Source: Armillaria gallica
Taxonomy: Eukaryota > Basidiomycota > Agaricomycetes > Agaricales > Physalacriaceae
DNA length: 64,000 bases
Direction of reading: 5' to 3'
NCBI GenBank assembly: GCA_037576215.1
Contig: JBANDB010000005.1
Location: 248,001-312,000, forward strand
This document shows positions 1 to 10,806 of the stretch, in pieces. Below the pieces are notes generated by a model, which was not told the origin of the DNA, did not search any database, and saw nothing but the letters and a program-made list of their open reading frames with translations. Position 1 is the stretch's first letter. Every line of letters begins with the position of its first letter. The position numbers and the translations under genes were made by a program.

Positions 1-282
1 CTCAGTCAATTGTTATACCGATGGTATGTTTTTATCTTCATGAAATGAGTACATGATGTTCTAACAACACAGCAGTCTATCTTTCTAGACCTTGAGGCTG
101 GCGCAGATACTGTCCAAGACATCGAATCATCATCTGAGAACGAGGGCAGCTTCATTGCAGACGGCGTGGAATACTCAGACGATGCAGCGGACTCAGGGGT
201 TGTCAACTTGTCTACTGTTCCATTGACACAAGATCAGGTATGGAACAGCTTGCTGGAGAGAGCAAAGGCGCGCGGAACTTGA
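1..282 (+). CDS. 3' end of an acidic uncharacterised protein (partial)
   Basis: Two exons are visible. Exon one (1-23, cut by the window edge) ends before a GTATGT donor, the intron is 24-88 (ends CTTTCTAG), and the last exon is 89-282 with TGA at 280-282. The reading phase joins cleanly across the intron. The tail is strongly acidic, with motifs such as SSENEGSFIADG and EYSDDAADSG, and closes with a short basic stretch LLERAKARGT. No catalytic motif is present. The short ORF seen on the opposite strand here is its shadow. Function is unknown; acidic Ser/Asp-rich tails are common in nuclear and transposon-encoded proteins, but nothing here decides that. The frame is continuous with no lesion, so the gene may be intact upstream of the window. 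Confidence 0.5.
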
Positions 283-699
283 GGGAAAGCATGTAGCTAT
301 GATTTCCGTCTTTTGGATGACGCACCCGAACTTTAGGTTCTATCATGCATTGTGCGTAAAAATTTGTTTCTGCCCATCATTCCCCGTAACCGCTACGCCC
401 GTCTCTACCAAGTCTGAAGCAAAAAAAAAACAACACAGAAACCGCAATACGCACTGAGGAATCGAGCTTTTGAGATCTTGGCGAAACGCTCACGATGCGC
501 TTCATTTCGTCTTCCGTCTTTCATCCTTGTGGCCCCAATTTCCTTACCCAAACGCGTTGTTAACATGGAAATTCATGAAAATTGAAATGTTGACTTACTT
601 TTACATTGCGTGAGTTTTGCTTCCCGGGGGCATTTCGCAATCTGGAACGTAACAATCAGCAAAATTCTTCAAATTCGTGCCGTGAAGCGTTACTGTACC
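283..699. other. Intergenic stretch with no recognised gene
   Basis: No supported ORF, RNA gene or repeat was recognised. An A10 run lies near 420. On the minus strand a GTAAGT donor-like site lies near 598, continuing the exon-like pattern of the repeat field that follows. Confidence 0.4.
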
Positions 700-1130
700 C
701 GTTTCGCTCCGCAAGGCTTAAAGTTCGAAATTTTGAGAATTGATTTTTGGTTCTGAAAGAAGCAAATGTCGGCAAAAATCTAGTAAAAATGAAAGTAATA
801 CTTACTGTGGCCGGAATATCGCTCCGCAAAGTTTGGCCTCAGTAACACTTGGCGAGAGGGTGGGCTAAGTGAGCATAAACAGTCAGCTACCGCGATACGC
901 ACACGAGAAAATACCTACTACACGGCGTCAGTTCGGCTCCGCAAGGTTTCGATGTCAGAATTTCCGTGCCAAGATCTATCAAATTCTGAGTTATTTGAAC
1001 GCCATGAAATACACCAGATGGACGACTTGCCACGCGCTCTTGTCTTCCTTTCGCTCCGCAGGGTTTATCTTGAATGATTGGGACTTCTGGGGAAGAAAAG
1101 TAAGTAAAATCAAGAGTTCTTAACGATGAC
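700..1130 (-). repeat. Family A repeat: four units with about 115-bp spacing
   Basis: A core close to TCGCTCCGCAAGG begins at 704, 819, 933 and 1051, giving intervals of 115, 114 and 118 bp. Flanking sequence between cores is only weakly similar. On the minus strand the core reads CCTTGCGGAGCGA, and a GTAAGT donor-like site follows one copy (near 803). The same core recurs at 42,106, 42,302 and, diverged, 42,355. No long ORF runs through the array. It could be decayed exons of a multi-intron gene or a non-coding repeat; the strand is chosen from the splice-like sites. Confidence 0.55.
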
Positions 1131-2400
1131 TTACCTGCTTCGCGAGACGTCGATACATATATTTAAAGATTAACTCGACGTCGTTAGGGACACTAACGTC
1201 CGACGGCATCCGACACCGGTTCATCTTGATCGCCGGACGAAGTTACATTGTCTCAGGGCAAGCTGAAATGAGAAGAGATAAGCCCACAGAACAGACAACT
1301 CAGGATCAACTTACCCTTGCTCGCGGGACGCAGATACGTCGCCTCGTAACAATAATAGTGTCAGTACACCGTCGGTGAGCTGCTATGCGGTGCCTTGTTG
1401 TATCAATGGACGACGCGTCCATCCCCAGATGCCGCTGAGCTCAGTGATTACACTTAAATCCTTGCGTTAGACGCCGCAAACAACTAAAGATTGATTGACT
1501 TACATTACAGCTGTGATTGTCTGAGTGAGCTCCGCGGTCGCCTCAGCCTGAGGAGTATCAACGCGGGAGTACCCCGAAATCTAGGGCATCATCAGTAAGG
1601 GTAGAGCAGCGTATCTATATATGTACGGACCTAACGCTTCACCAGAACCCATGCTCCCGTTGTGGAGCGCCTTCTCATACATATCCGACATCGTAAAGTA
1701 TTACTCTTGAGATAAGAACACATCCGTGGTGGGAAATCGATGTCGACGAGGAGTTTGTTAATAACAACGTGATAGTGAGGTGATACCTGACTTACCTCGG
1801 CTTCGACGCAATCTTGAAAATCCACACATGGTATAGCGAGCAAGTATAGGCATTGAAGACCTTGAGGTATCGAGGTGCTCCAATCCCAAGGAGACGCGTG
1901 TCTAGAGACAAAATCACATCAGCCATGATATACGGGGGAAAATACACTGACCATGGCCAGTAACGAGGTCAAATTGAACATCTAGAAGGTAACAGTAAGC
2001 AACAGGATGAAGAGAAGGCAAGACGAACATACGACGATGGTGGTGGGAGGGAAGGAAGCGTGAATACTGCCGATCACGGCAACATCCCGAGATGGACATC
2101 ACCGTCGTCGTTGCATCCGAACACCCATGCGCGTCATCTCGAGGGGGAGGGAGGGAGGAAGAAGTTGCCACCATTGCTGACAGTGGTAGCTATAAAGATA
2201 GGAAGGGGAAGAGGGAAGGGGGAAAGGATAGGTGATGCGTAGTGGAGGTAAGTAAATAAGGGATGTTGACTTGCTGACAATCAACAGGACCAGCAAGTCA
2301 ACAAAATCACGAGACGAAGGGCCCGTAACGCGCTCGCGAAATCGCAACCATTTTTGATCTCAACTTACGAACTCACGTCAAGATATTTTCTGGCCGCCAC
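1131..2400 (-). other. Exon-like repeat field with two family B units
   Basis: Family B cores (near GCTCGCCGGACGTCGATACG) lie at 1137 and 1319, here as GCTTCGCGAGACGTCGATAC and GCTCGCGGGACGCAGATACG. On the minus strand each is followed within a few bases by a GTAAGT donor, and similar donors occur near 1797 and 2370. This looks like a minus-strand transcript with many short exons, but no continuous protein could be assembled. The small ORFs within 1631-2347 are not supported by conservation or by splicing phase. Confidence 0.35.
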
Positions 2401-2421
2401 CGGGCTTCTTTTGAACGCAAA

Positions 2422-2491
2422 GTAAATACATATTCCAGGGCTACAGGAAAACTGGTCCTCAGCTTTTCTGTAGCCCTGGAAATGTATTTAC
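2422..2491. repeat. 70-bp near-perfect palindrome
   Basis: Two arms of about 30 nt (2422-2452 and 2462-2491) are reverse complements apart from a few mismatches or bulges, around a 9-nt loop. The outer ends read GTAAATACAT and ATGTATTTAC. It would fold into a strong hairpin and may be a miniature foldback element or a transcribed stem-loop. Confidence 0.75.
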
Positions 2492-2547
2492 CTTGTTGCT
2501 ATACCCCTCGGTCTTTGTTCTGGATCCTGTCATTGTAAGCTAACGCG

Positions 2548-2910
2548 ATGACGTTGACGCGTATGGGGTCCGGTGCGAAGCCCAAAATCCGAGCAAACGA
2601 ATCTTCGGCGGCGTTTGCAAAACGAATGGCTGGCAAAAGATTCGTGTTACACGGCCCTAAGGCGTTGCCAGAAGCCGAGGATAAGGACGGCTCGGAACAA
2701 TGGGAATGAATCAAGCGGAGGGAATGTCCCTTCATGGAACAACGGGATGAGCTATCCATGGAGGGCGAGCCCGTACCTGGGTCATCGACGTGGAACATCG
2801 ATGACGAGAACAGCGCACTGCCACGATCACAACGTGGTTCGGTAGTCGATCCGAATATACCGGATGATAAAGAATCGTACTTGTCCTTGTTCAAATTTTG
2901 GAAATCGTAG
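2548..2910 (+). pseudogene. Short uncharacterised ORF with one in-frame TGA
   Basis: Starting at ATG 2548 the frame runs 53 codons to TGA at 2707-2709 and continues in the same frame for a further 66 codons to TAG at 2908-2910. Residues before the stop include KIRANESSAAFAKRMAGKRF; after it IKRRECPFMEQRDELSMEGE. The clean continuation of the frame across the stop suggests a single C-to-T or G-to-A lesion in what was one exon. No domain is recognised. The opposite-strand 143-residue ORF over the same bases has no independent support and is treated as its shadow. Confidence 0.35.
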
Positions 2911-3214
2911 AGCAAATGGAGAAAGTACATGTTCTGGCCCAGAAAATGAGCGTGAACGGTCTGTTCTATGAAAAATTAGAACAGCCACCAATTGGCTGGA
3001 ACTTTTGAGGGGTGAGCGAACAGAGCGGCGGCACTATGAAATCCATTTCTGTCATGGCAGGTACGAGTCCGAATGGGAGACGGTAGTCGGCAGTGACGAT
3101 GGTTCAATCCTGGCGACAAACGGCCATCACAATGACAAGCCCCATGTCAAAATTTAGAAGGACAAGATGAAAATCATGGCGTAGACAATGGACATCGCCC
3201 ACTCCCAGGCGGTG
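2911..3214. other. No feature recognised
   Basis: No coding sequence, RNA gene or repeat was recognised between the broken ORF and the MITE. Confidence 0.4.
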
Positions 3215-3217
3215 CTA

Positions 3218-3780
3218 TGGAGCATTCGGCTTAGTCACCGCTACTTTTGAATAGCGGCCAATTGGGGTTGGTAAAATAAATTTTTTTTGATCTTCTCATA
3301 AATCTAGTATACATCATTGTAAACTACTTTTATGATACCTTGAAAGAAGGAGGAAGTGCAACACCAGCACAACCAGACTACATGTAACATGTCTACATGT
3401 GCGCAAGAGGGAAAAAATCTGACAACGGAAGCGAAAATTTGTCGATTAGTCCGATTTCTTTTAGAATTTTTTTCGGCCCAAAATTCCTGGATTGCATTTG
3501 AATTGATCAAAATAATACAGGACCTGAACACGCTGCCCTATTTGATGCGTAACTCGCACAAAAATGGTCCTCTGACACAGTAACCCTAACCCCAAGTTTC
3601 CTTTTATGGTAATTGCAGCCATTTGGGAAAAACCTACTTCGTCAATTTTTATCGTATAAAAAATCTGTCTTACAGAAATGTTAATACAATGCGTTTTGTA
3701 AGAGGAAATTAAATTCTGAAAATTATTGATGGACTCAGTTTTTCTATTTAAAAGTAGTGGTGACTAAGCCGATTGCTCCA
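3218..3780. mobile_element. 563-bp MITE with about 37-bp terminal inverted repeats and TA flanks
   Basis: The left end TGGAGCATTCGGCTTAGTCA matches the reverse complement of the right end, TGGAGCAATCGGCTTAGTCA; the match extends over about 37 bp with two or three mismatches. The element is bounded by TA at 3216-3217 and 3781-3782, which fits a TA target duplication of the Tc1/mariner type. The interior is AT-rich with no transposase ORF, so it is non-autonomous. It includes a telomere-like TAACCCTAACCCC near 3583. Confidence 0.8.
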
Positions 3781-3782
3781 TA

Positions 3783-4525
3783 GTAGAGTCGACACCCAGA
3801 TGGACATTGTCGTCGCTGCCTTTGTTGAATGTCAGAGGCCAGTCTTGCTCTTGCCCCCTGCATGTACCCTTCTGCCCTTCTGCACCCTCCCCAGCACTTC
3901 CTCCTTCTCCAGCATCCATGCCCTACCCTCTTCTCTATCCCTCCATCATCCTTGGACTATTCCCACATTCTCACTGTCGTTGTTGTCCTGTTTGTCAGTG
4001 TCATTGTAAATCTTAAAAGTAAAGGTCCTGGATCAAAATGCAGCACATCAGGACAATGTCAGTGGTGTTGGGAAATTGAAAGAGAAGTAATTCCCAATTT
4101 AGTACAGAAAATTAATTCTGCACTGCTGTGTGTAGTTTGAAGGGGTCAAGCACGAATGCTATAAGTAATTGAATAGTTAAGGGTTGATCTACTAGTTGGT
4201 AGATAAGAGGTTTGGTGTGGAAGTGTGTAGTTTTAGTTGGGATGGGTGGTTTCAGTAGGGGAAGTGTATGAGCGAGCTTGAATGTGAAATTACCTGTTGA
4301 AAGATTGGCGCGTCACGAGCGAACCTAATCCGATAGTATGAATGAATTGGCATGTCACGAGCGAGCCTATTCACAGTTGTATAGAGGCTGAAGAGTCTGT
4401 TAAGGAGAAGGTTTTGTGTGTCTGTTGTCTGGGGTGAAATCTGCTTCGATTGCTCCTCTACTAATCACATATTTATACTATTCTACAGTTTGTCCTATAT
4501 TTGGTAATTCCAGTGCTTAGCTGTA
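3783..4525. other. Non-coding stretch, possibly old LTR sequence
   Basis: Three overlapping ORFs in the C/T-rich part (3773-4140) have no conserved motif. Further right the sequence has a repeated pair GTCACGAGCGA at about 4313 and 4355 and a hairpin near 4070-4100 (TTGGGAAATT against AATTCCCAA). It resembles degraded LTR sequence, but no boundaries or target duplication could be fixed. Confidence 0.3.
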
Positions 4526-4755
4526 CTGACCTAGTCATATAGCATACATTCCTAGTCATGTTGCATGTCCATGAGTCACATTGCATATCCATTCTGGGGC
4601 AGATAGTTCTGTTCTGGTATAGATGAGTCATGCTGTATGCTGTTCCAGTCATAACTAGTCATATTGTATGTTTTCTAGTCATGTCAAGTCATATTGCACG
4701 TCATTCAGTCATTCCTAGTCAGATTACATGATGCCTAGTCATCCTGAAAGCAATG
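4526..4755. repeat. Degenerate minisatellite of about 20-bp CTAGTCATATTGCATGTC units
   Basis: About ten variants of CTAGTCATATTGCATGTC are strung through roughly 230 bp (near 4529, 4551, 4573, 4624, 4646, 4655, 4676, 4687, 4707, 4716 and 4735). Spacing is mostly 20-25 bp and divergence is high, so it is an old array. Confidence 0.6.
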
Positions 4756-5448
4756 GCTTGATTATGTGCACATGATCCTGCACCTTCTATTTCTAGTGTT
4801 ATTCTCTATGATTCCATATGAATTCAGACCTCAGTCTGACAACGACTTCGTAAACTCGGACTCGTACGAGTCCTATGAATATAGGTAATCAGTCATTATG
4901 CTGTCCTGAGAGACCCATAGGGAAATTCTATTGGTGGAATCCCATTCTCTGCTGCACCGTCGTTGACCTTGCCCCCCTTCCACGTTTCCTTTCTTCCTCT
5001 GGTCTTTTTTTCCGATTCCTATTGTCCCACTCCTCCTGGAAATTTTTCTATTCGTGCACTGCCTTCACTCCCTCACTCTCATCCATAGGATCGCATCTGC
5101 AAGGACATGGTGGATTCATTCAAGAAATTTATCATTACTTAGAACCAAACCTGACCTGTGCTTGAACACCAATATGAATATGGGCATCTGTAAGTCCCCC
5201 AGAGCTTGCATTAAACTTACTGAATTCTGATTCCCAGATGTCTCAAAAATTTGCTTCTGATATTCAGACAACTGTCAAGCAAGCAGGGACGTTACCCCCC
5301 TGCTGCATGTGCTCCATCCACATTGACACTCAAGGTACACGTATTTTGTCTGTCTAGTGTTGTGTACTTGCTAACCAATCCTCATCAGCCCTGAATTTTC
5401 AACCGACAGCAAGCTACCATCTTAGGCTCGCTCCTCAGGGTGTGGTGG
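4756..5448. other. Left flank of the composite retrotransposon; no gene resolved
   Basis: A possible plus-strand intron, GTACACG to CCTCATCAG (about 5334-5390), suggests that the element landed in or near a gene. No protein could be followed on either side. The empty target would have joined 5448 to the sequence beginning at 23,815 across AAAAG. Confidence 0.3.
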
Positions 5449-5453
5449 AAAAG

Positions 5454-5846
5454 TGTTACAATTTATTCACTTTTTTATCTTTTACTTACTTAATCCACAA
5501 TCCTGGGCCACACCTCTGCATGGATAACCAGGAACTGCACGAATGTTCCCATGTTATTGTTTCATTCCCATGTTATTGCTTGTGCAATAACGCTTCAATA
5601 TTGCATGCTCGGATTCTGTTTTGCATGAACGACTTATGATTAGACCCTTGTTTTCAGTATATACGTAGCAGTTCTCGCTGTATGTTCTCCAGCTTTGAAC
5701 TATCTTTAATCTATATCAAATTTACTTGCTTATTTCATGGCTAAGGACTAAACATTTACCTTATCCCCTATCAATCAGAGACTTAATGGTGACTGCCCGA
5801 ATGCGAGACAGCTGTTACTTACTCAGTTAGGGTTTCGGGTTTAATA
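5454..5846 (+). repeat. 5' LTR of the outer gypsy element (393 bp)
   Basis: Begins TGTTACAATT and ends GGTTTAATA. The termini are TG...TA rather than the usual TG...CA. It differs from the partner LTR at 23,422 at about 13 positions by hand count, all transitions, giving about 97% identity. GCTTTGAACTA at 5692-5702 is complementary, with one G-U pair, to the primer-binding site just downstream and probably marks the transcript start. Confidence 0.9.
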
Positions 5847-5848
5847 AT

Positions 5849-5859
5849 TAGTTCGAAGC
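5849..5859 (+). promoter_or_regulatory. Self-priming primer-binding site of the outer element
   Basis: TAGTTCGAAGC sits two bases inside the LTR and is the reverse complement of GCTTCGAACTA found inside the sister LTRs (and of GCTTTGAACTA here, allowing G-U). Tf1 of fission yeast primes reverse transcription with the first 11 nt of its own mRNA, and the same length and position are seen here. No match to a tRNA 3' end was apparent. Confidence 0.7.
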
Positions 5860-6046
5860 TTTTCCCCTGCTCTCTGACCAGAGCCTACAGATGACGATGA
5901 TGACACTTGACCTAGTTCTATCTGCAGCCTACCTTGCTGTTGGTACAGCACTTTTGCAGCCGCTCTCGTGTTAGCAATTCTATTTCATTACAGAGTAATC
6001 CCTCGAATTCTACGAAACAATTATCCACCCCCAGCCCCTATAAACT

Positions 6047-6503
6047 ATGTCCTCCCACAGCAGCCACCACTGGCACACTTCTACCCACCCATACTACGCC
6101 GAGCACCAATGTTCAACGAGTACCCTCTCGTCAACAGGAGAGACAAAGAAGACGTTCCTGGGAAGGTGGAAGTCAGCATTCAGGAAGGAAGCAATGGAGG
6201 TGCTGCCAGAGCAAGGATCCCCGTTATCCAGCTTTCTACCAACAAATCCCATCACGATTCCGCAGGCGCTACCCCCCATCCAGCATGAGCCTCTGCCACT
6301 GCCACAGACCTGGCAAGGTACCTTGTCCGACTTGGACTGGGAAACACAGGCTTGCAAAGTCCCGCTCACGCCGAGCAACCTTCCACAGGTTGTCCTGAAC
6401 ATGGGACAATTCTTCTGGTCACCTCATGATCCTATGACATTCGCGTCAGCTCAACGTCAGAGCTCGATCTCGTCTGGGATAACCTCAACCTCCCCTATAC
6501 TGC
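6047..6503 (+). pseudogene. Gag N-terminal fragment of the outer element
   Basis: ATG at 6047 opens a frame that starts MSSHSSHHWHTSTHP and aligns with the start of gag in the plus-strand copy (16,057). It is cut at ACTGC (6499-6503), where the sister LTR begins; the remainder of this gag lies inverted at 12,073-15,482. The frame is Ser/Thr/Pro-rich and open in both copies, which is why it is preferred over the overlapping frames. It is a disordered Gag N-terminus with no folded domain visible. Confidence 0.7.
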
Positions 6504-6876
6504 TATTAGACCCAAAACCCTAACTGAGTAAATAGTGGCTGTCTCGCATTCAGGCAGTCACTGCTAAGTCTCTAATCGATAGGGGATAAGGCAAACATTT
6601 AGTCCTTAGCCACGAAATAAGCAAGTAAATTCAGTATAGATTAAAGATAGTTCGAAGCTGGGGAACATACAGCGAGAACTGCTACGTATATACTGAAAGT
6701 GAGGGTCTAATCATAAGTCATTCGTGTGAAGTGGAATCCGAGCATGCAATGTCGAAGCATTATGATGCAAGCAATAACATGGGAACGTTGTGCAGTTCCT
6801 GGTTACCCAGATGGAAGTGTGGCCTGGATTTGCAAATTAAGTAAGTAAAAAGGAAAAAAGTGAATAAATCATAACA
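6504..6876 (-). repeat. LTR of the inserted sister element, minus orientation (373 bp)
   Basis: Read on the minus strand it starts TGTTATGATT and ends GGGTCTAATA. It differs from the LTR at 15,483 at about 11 positions, ten of them transitions, giving about 97% identity. The terminus abuts ACTGC at 6499-6503. A purine-rich tract AGGAGGGGG on the minus strand (about 6880-6890) precedes the LTR start, as expected for the plus-strand primer of reverse transcription. Confidence 0.9.
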
Positions 6877-6911
6877 TTACCCCCTCCTTAAGGCAGGCAT
6901 CCCGACTGCTG

Positions 6912-9900
6912 TTAAGGTATGTTGTCTGGCTTGAAGGGTGATTTAGTGTCCATTGAAGAGTCATCATGTCCTCCTAGGAGCTCTCACATCTTGTCTTTGT
7001 CATAACAAACCTTTTTACCAGTTCTTGGATCTATATAGAACTGCCAATTCGGTTGTTGGGTGTGTACTTGGTCAATGTGTTCGGAGAGGAACTCCTCAAT
7101 CAGCTCGTCTGCGTCCATGTTGTTTTCCTGTACCCAACTGTTTGATTCTGGTCCATACCCCTTCCATTTGACGAAGTAGTCTGTTGCCGTTCTTGGTGGT
7201 TCTCCCCGTTTTCCACAAACTGTTCTGTGTCTGCTGTTTAAGACCTTTTTGACTTCATAATGTTCTTCACCGTCTATGAGGTCTGGTTGTGGAGGTGGTG
7301 GTTGCTCTTGATTTGGGAATGCCGGTGGAACATATGGTGTGAGTAGTGACTCGTTAAACGTGGGGTGAATCTTCCAGTTGGTTGGTAATTTTAGCGTGTA
7401 TGCGGAGTTGCCCTTCTTGTCTGTGATTTCGAAGGGGCCTGTTCGCTTGTCATCAAGCTTTTTCTTTGGACGGGGGAGATGGAGGTTGGTCATATCGAGC
7501 CAGACCTTGTCTCCTATTTTGTATTCAATAGCTGCGTGTTTCTTTTTGTCGTATTGTGTTTTCATTTGGAGCGCAGCTTTTTTGAGCGATTTTTTGGCAT
7601 CAGCATGGATCTCTTGCATTTTTGAGACGAAGGTGTCTGAGGCGGGGGTGAGGAATGGGGAAGTGGGTTTTGTTCCTGGTAACATGGGTGGGTTATAGCC
7701 ATAGTTGATTTCAAAAGGACTTTTGCTGATGGAAGAGTGGGGTCGATTGTTATGTGCAAATGCGGCAAGAGAGAGCCATTCTGCCCAGTCGGTCTGTAGA
7801 TGATTTACAAACATGTGGAGATATTTTTCGATTTCTTGGTTGACTCGTTCCGTTTGACCATCTGTCTAGGGGTGATAGGCAGTCGAAGCATTGCTTTTAA
7901 TCTGGAGAAGGTCATATAGATCCTTCATGAATTTTGACATGAATATGGTTCCTCGATCTGAGATTATGACTTGAGGCATCCTGTGTTTGGCATATACTTC
8001 ATCGTATAAGATTTTAGCCCATCCTTCCGAGGACAATTCCATTGAGCATGCGATTGGAATGATTTCCTTGGAGAAGTGGTCTACGATGACAAGGATCACA
8101 TCATAGCCATTGCTCTTAGGTAACCCAGTAACCATGTCCACCAAAATGTGCGTCCACGGCTGAGATGGTATCTCGTTGGGATGTAATGGTGCCGCCTTGG
8201 CCTGGGTACTGCTCTTTGTTCATTGACAGGTCTCACAGGCTTGTACATAGGCCTCGACATCTTTCTTCATCTTTGGCCACCAGAACTCTCGTAAAACAAG
8301 TTCTTTGGTCTTCTTGATGCCTGGATGTCCAGCGGTAATGTGATTGTGTGATCAGGCAATGATTTCCCCTCGAAGGGTATGGTCTCAGGGAATGTAGATT
8401 CTGCTGTCGTACCAAATAAGTCCATCGTTAAGTTTCATGCTGTGGTCATGATTGATAGACCCAGTGACGGCATTGTCCCAGAGGTGAGCATTTCTGGTGA
8501 CAATCTTCACTTTTTGATGAGTTTCTTCGAGGGTTGGCATGATCATGGCTCAGAAGTGTTCAGGAGACAGGACTACAACTTGATCATTGTCATCCTGCCC
8601 CTGATCATGATCAGCTCGTCGTGAGAGGAGGTCTGCCTTCTTGTTGGCAGTTCCAGCTTTGTGATGAAGGGTAAAGTGATACTCGGCCAGCTTGGTAATC
8701 CATTGAGCTTGCCGTCGATTCACCTTCTGTGGTTTTCAAAAGTACTGCAGGTTTTGATGATCGGTCTAGATCTCAAAGTCTTGGTAGGCACCCATAAGGT
8801 AATGCCTTCATTCTTTGAGAGTGAGCATGATGGCCAATAATTCCTTGTCATAAATCTCATAGTTACGTTCTGTAACTGAGAGCGACTTCGACAGGAATGA
8901 TACAGGCCTCAATTTGCCATTCTGCTCTTGGGATAATACTGCTCCAATAGCTCCTTCGCTAGCATCCGCCTCTACTCGGAATTTTCCCTCGTTCGTGGGT
9001 ATTGCAAGCACCACATCTTCTGCCAATTGCTTCTTTAATTGCTCAAAGGCCTCCTGCTGAGCCTTTCCCCATTTCCATACATTGTTCCCCGTCAGCTGAG
9101 TCATAGGCTTTACAATCTTGCTGTAATTTTTTATGAAGCGTCGGTAGAAATTAGTGAACCCTAAGAAGGACTGAAGCTCCTTCTTTTTGGTAGGTGTCGG
9201 CCAATTGATTATGCCTTTGATTTTGATCGGGTCCATTTGGATGCTTCCTTCGCTGATAATGACACCTAGATATTCTGTTTCAAGTACTTGAACTCGCACT
9301 TTTCGGCTTTAAGAAACAATTTGTGCTTTCGTAGGGTCGCCAACACTTCCCTAGTGACTCGACGGTGTTCCTCTTTGGTTTTGGACATGATAAGGATATC
9401 GTCGAGGTAGATGGTCACCTTTCCTGACACAATGAGGTCTTTGAAAATATCATTCATCATCCACTGGAACATGGCGGGGGGAGTTGGTGAGTCTGAAGAA
9501 TATAACCGTGGGTTCGTACAGACTGCAGTTGGTTCTGAAGGCTGCCTTCCATTTGTCTCCAGTTTTGATTCGAACATTATTGTATCCCCATCGGATGTTG
9601 AGCTTGGAAAAGTATTTGGTGCCACGCAATTTGTCCATAAGTTCCAAGATCAGGGGAAGTGGATATCAATTCTTAATCATCATCTCATTGAGCTTTCAAT
9701 AGTCCTGGACAGGTCTCAATTTTCCATCCTTTTTCTTAACAAAGAATGGTGAGGCTATAGGCGATTTGGACGGGCGTATCCTTCCACTAGACAAATTCTC
9801 GTCCAGGAACTTGTCCAGTTCCTCTTGTTTGGCTTGATTAAGGGGATAGACTTTACAGTCAAGATTGGCATTGGTGTTAGGAATGAGTTTGATCATGTGA

Positions 9901-10806
9901 TCCCATGGTTTGAGTTCTGGGAGTTCATCAAAGTTTTCTTTATTGAATAAATCTTTGAAGTCTCTGCACCATTCGGAGACCATCTCCTCAAACATCTTTG
10001 CCTTCTTTTCTGCATTAGCCTGGGCTGCCAGGTCATTGGCCACATGTCGCATTGCTCTGATGCAGGAATAAAATAGCTTTCCTCTCATTATAGTTTTGGT
10101 TAAAGTGGGTGTACTTCCGCAAAGATTTCCTAGTATTAAAAAGACTTTTCATAAAAATGGAAAGTGTTTGATTGATTGTTTCAATCCAAATCTTGCATTT
10201 ATATTCCTACTTGTTTTACCTATATTTGTTCAACCATCACTTAGCATAAGGCCTATTATAACTGAAAACTGATAGGGTGTTAAAGTATATAAGTGAGAAA
10301 GATATTTAGGACTTGAAATAGGCCTACCTATTCCTAACTCAAGATTTGTACCTCAAACTACAATTTCTTTGGAAACAGTAGGGATACTAATAGCTTCTTC
10401 AAAGCTTATCGCTAGGATCATATCGCCTTCCTCAAGTTCTTCGTCCCATTTGTCATATGGATCTGCATCTGGTAAGGAGATCAGGGTATGACGGCATTGG
10501 CATCGGGTGAAGGTCATTTTCCCAGTTCACCAGTTGATTAGCAGATTGTGCCTGACTAGCCAATCATGTCCAAGGAAGATGTCGCAGTCTTTTAACTTGG
10601 TGATGGCCAGGTTGATGCGCTTGGCATGATCTCCGATAATGATGTGTACTTCTGCAAAGGTGGTTATCTGTCCCACCACATTTTTTGATCTGTCCACATT
10701 ATAAACGATGATAGGCGCTGCCGTTGCATGAGTAAGAATATTATGCTTCTCGATGAAGGTTTGGTTGATGGCGCTGCTGGTGCAACCGCTGTCAATCAGA
10801 GCTGAG
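6912..10806 (-). pseudogene. pol: Pol polyprotein of the inverted chromovirus copy (PR-RT-RNaseH-INT-chromo), decayed
   Basis: Read on the minus strand the order is protease (LIDSGCTSS, near 10,785-10,800), reverse transcriptase with YLDD at 9400-9411, RNase H (RVEADASEGAIGAVLSQ), integrase with an HHCC zinc region and DDE-type core (VDMVTGLPKS, SDRGT), a GPY-like stretch (FEITDKKGNSAYTLKLP) and a C-terminal chromodomain (YFVKWKGYGPESNSW). The order is diagnostic of chromoviruses. The frame is broken by TGA after LINW (10,527-10,529), TGA in the RT (DYRKL region), TGA after SPEHF (8550-8552), a stop in YHPQTD (near 7870), TGA replacing Trp after DKM, frame breaks in the RT, and a 324-bp foreign insert at 10,065-10,388. 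It cannot make a functional polyprotein. Confidence 0.85.
10065..10388 (-). pseudogene. Mitochondrial LAGLIDADG homing-endonuclease fragment (NUMT) inside pol
   Basis: The sister copy runs uninterrupted from GAAGCCATT to TGTATCAGAG (20,221-20,235); here 324 AT-rich bases sit between GAAGCTATT and TGCATCAGAG. Read on the minus strand all 108 codons are open if TGA is Trp. Three TGAs occur (10,355-10,353, 10,232-10,230, 10,151-10,149) and no TAA or TAG. The protein contains SVIIGLMLSDG, a first LAGLIDADG motif, then NARFGLKQS and HFPFLWKVF, typical of group I intron-encoded endonucleases of fungal mitochondria (LAGLIDADG_2-like). TGA as Trp is the fungal mitochondrial code. Only the N-terminal half is present. 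The length is a multiple of three, so pol's frame is not shifted. Confidence 0.85.

Noticed and set aside
2499..2930. 143-codon minus-strand ORF
   Set aside because: No motif or splice support, and the opposite strand reads as an alternative exon; neither is certain, so only the plus-strand frame with a single stop is listed.
6984..7171. Plus-strand ORFs over the inverted pol
   Set aside because: They are shadows of pol on the minus strand, which has strong domain motifs.
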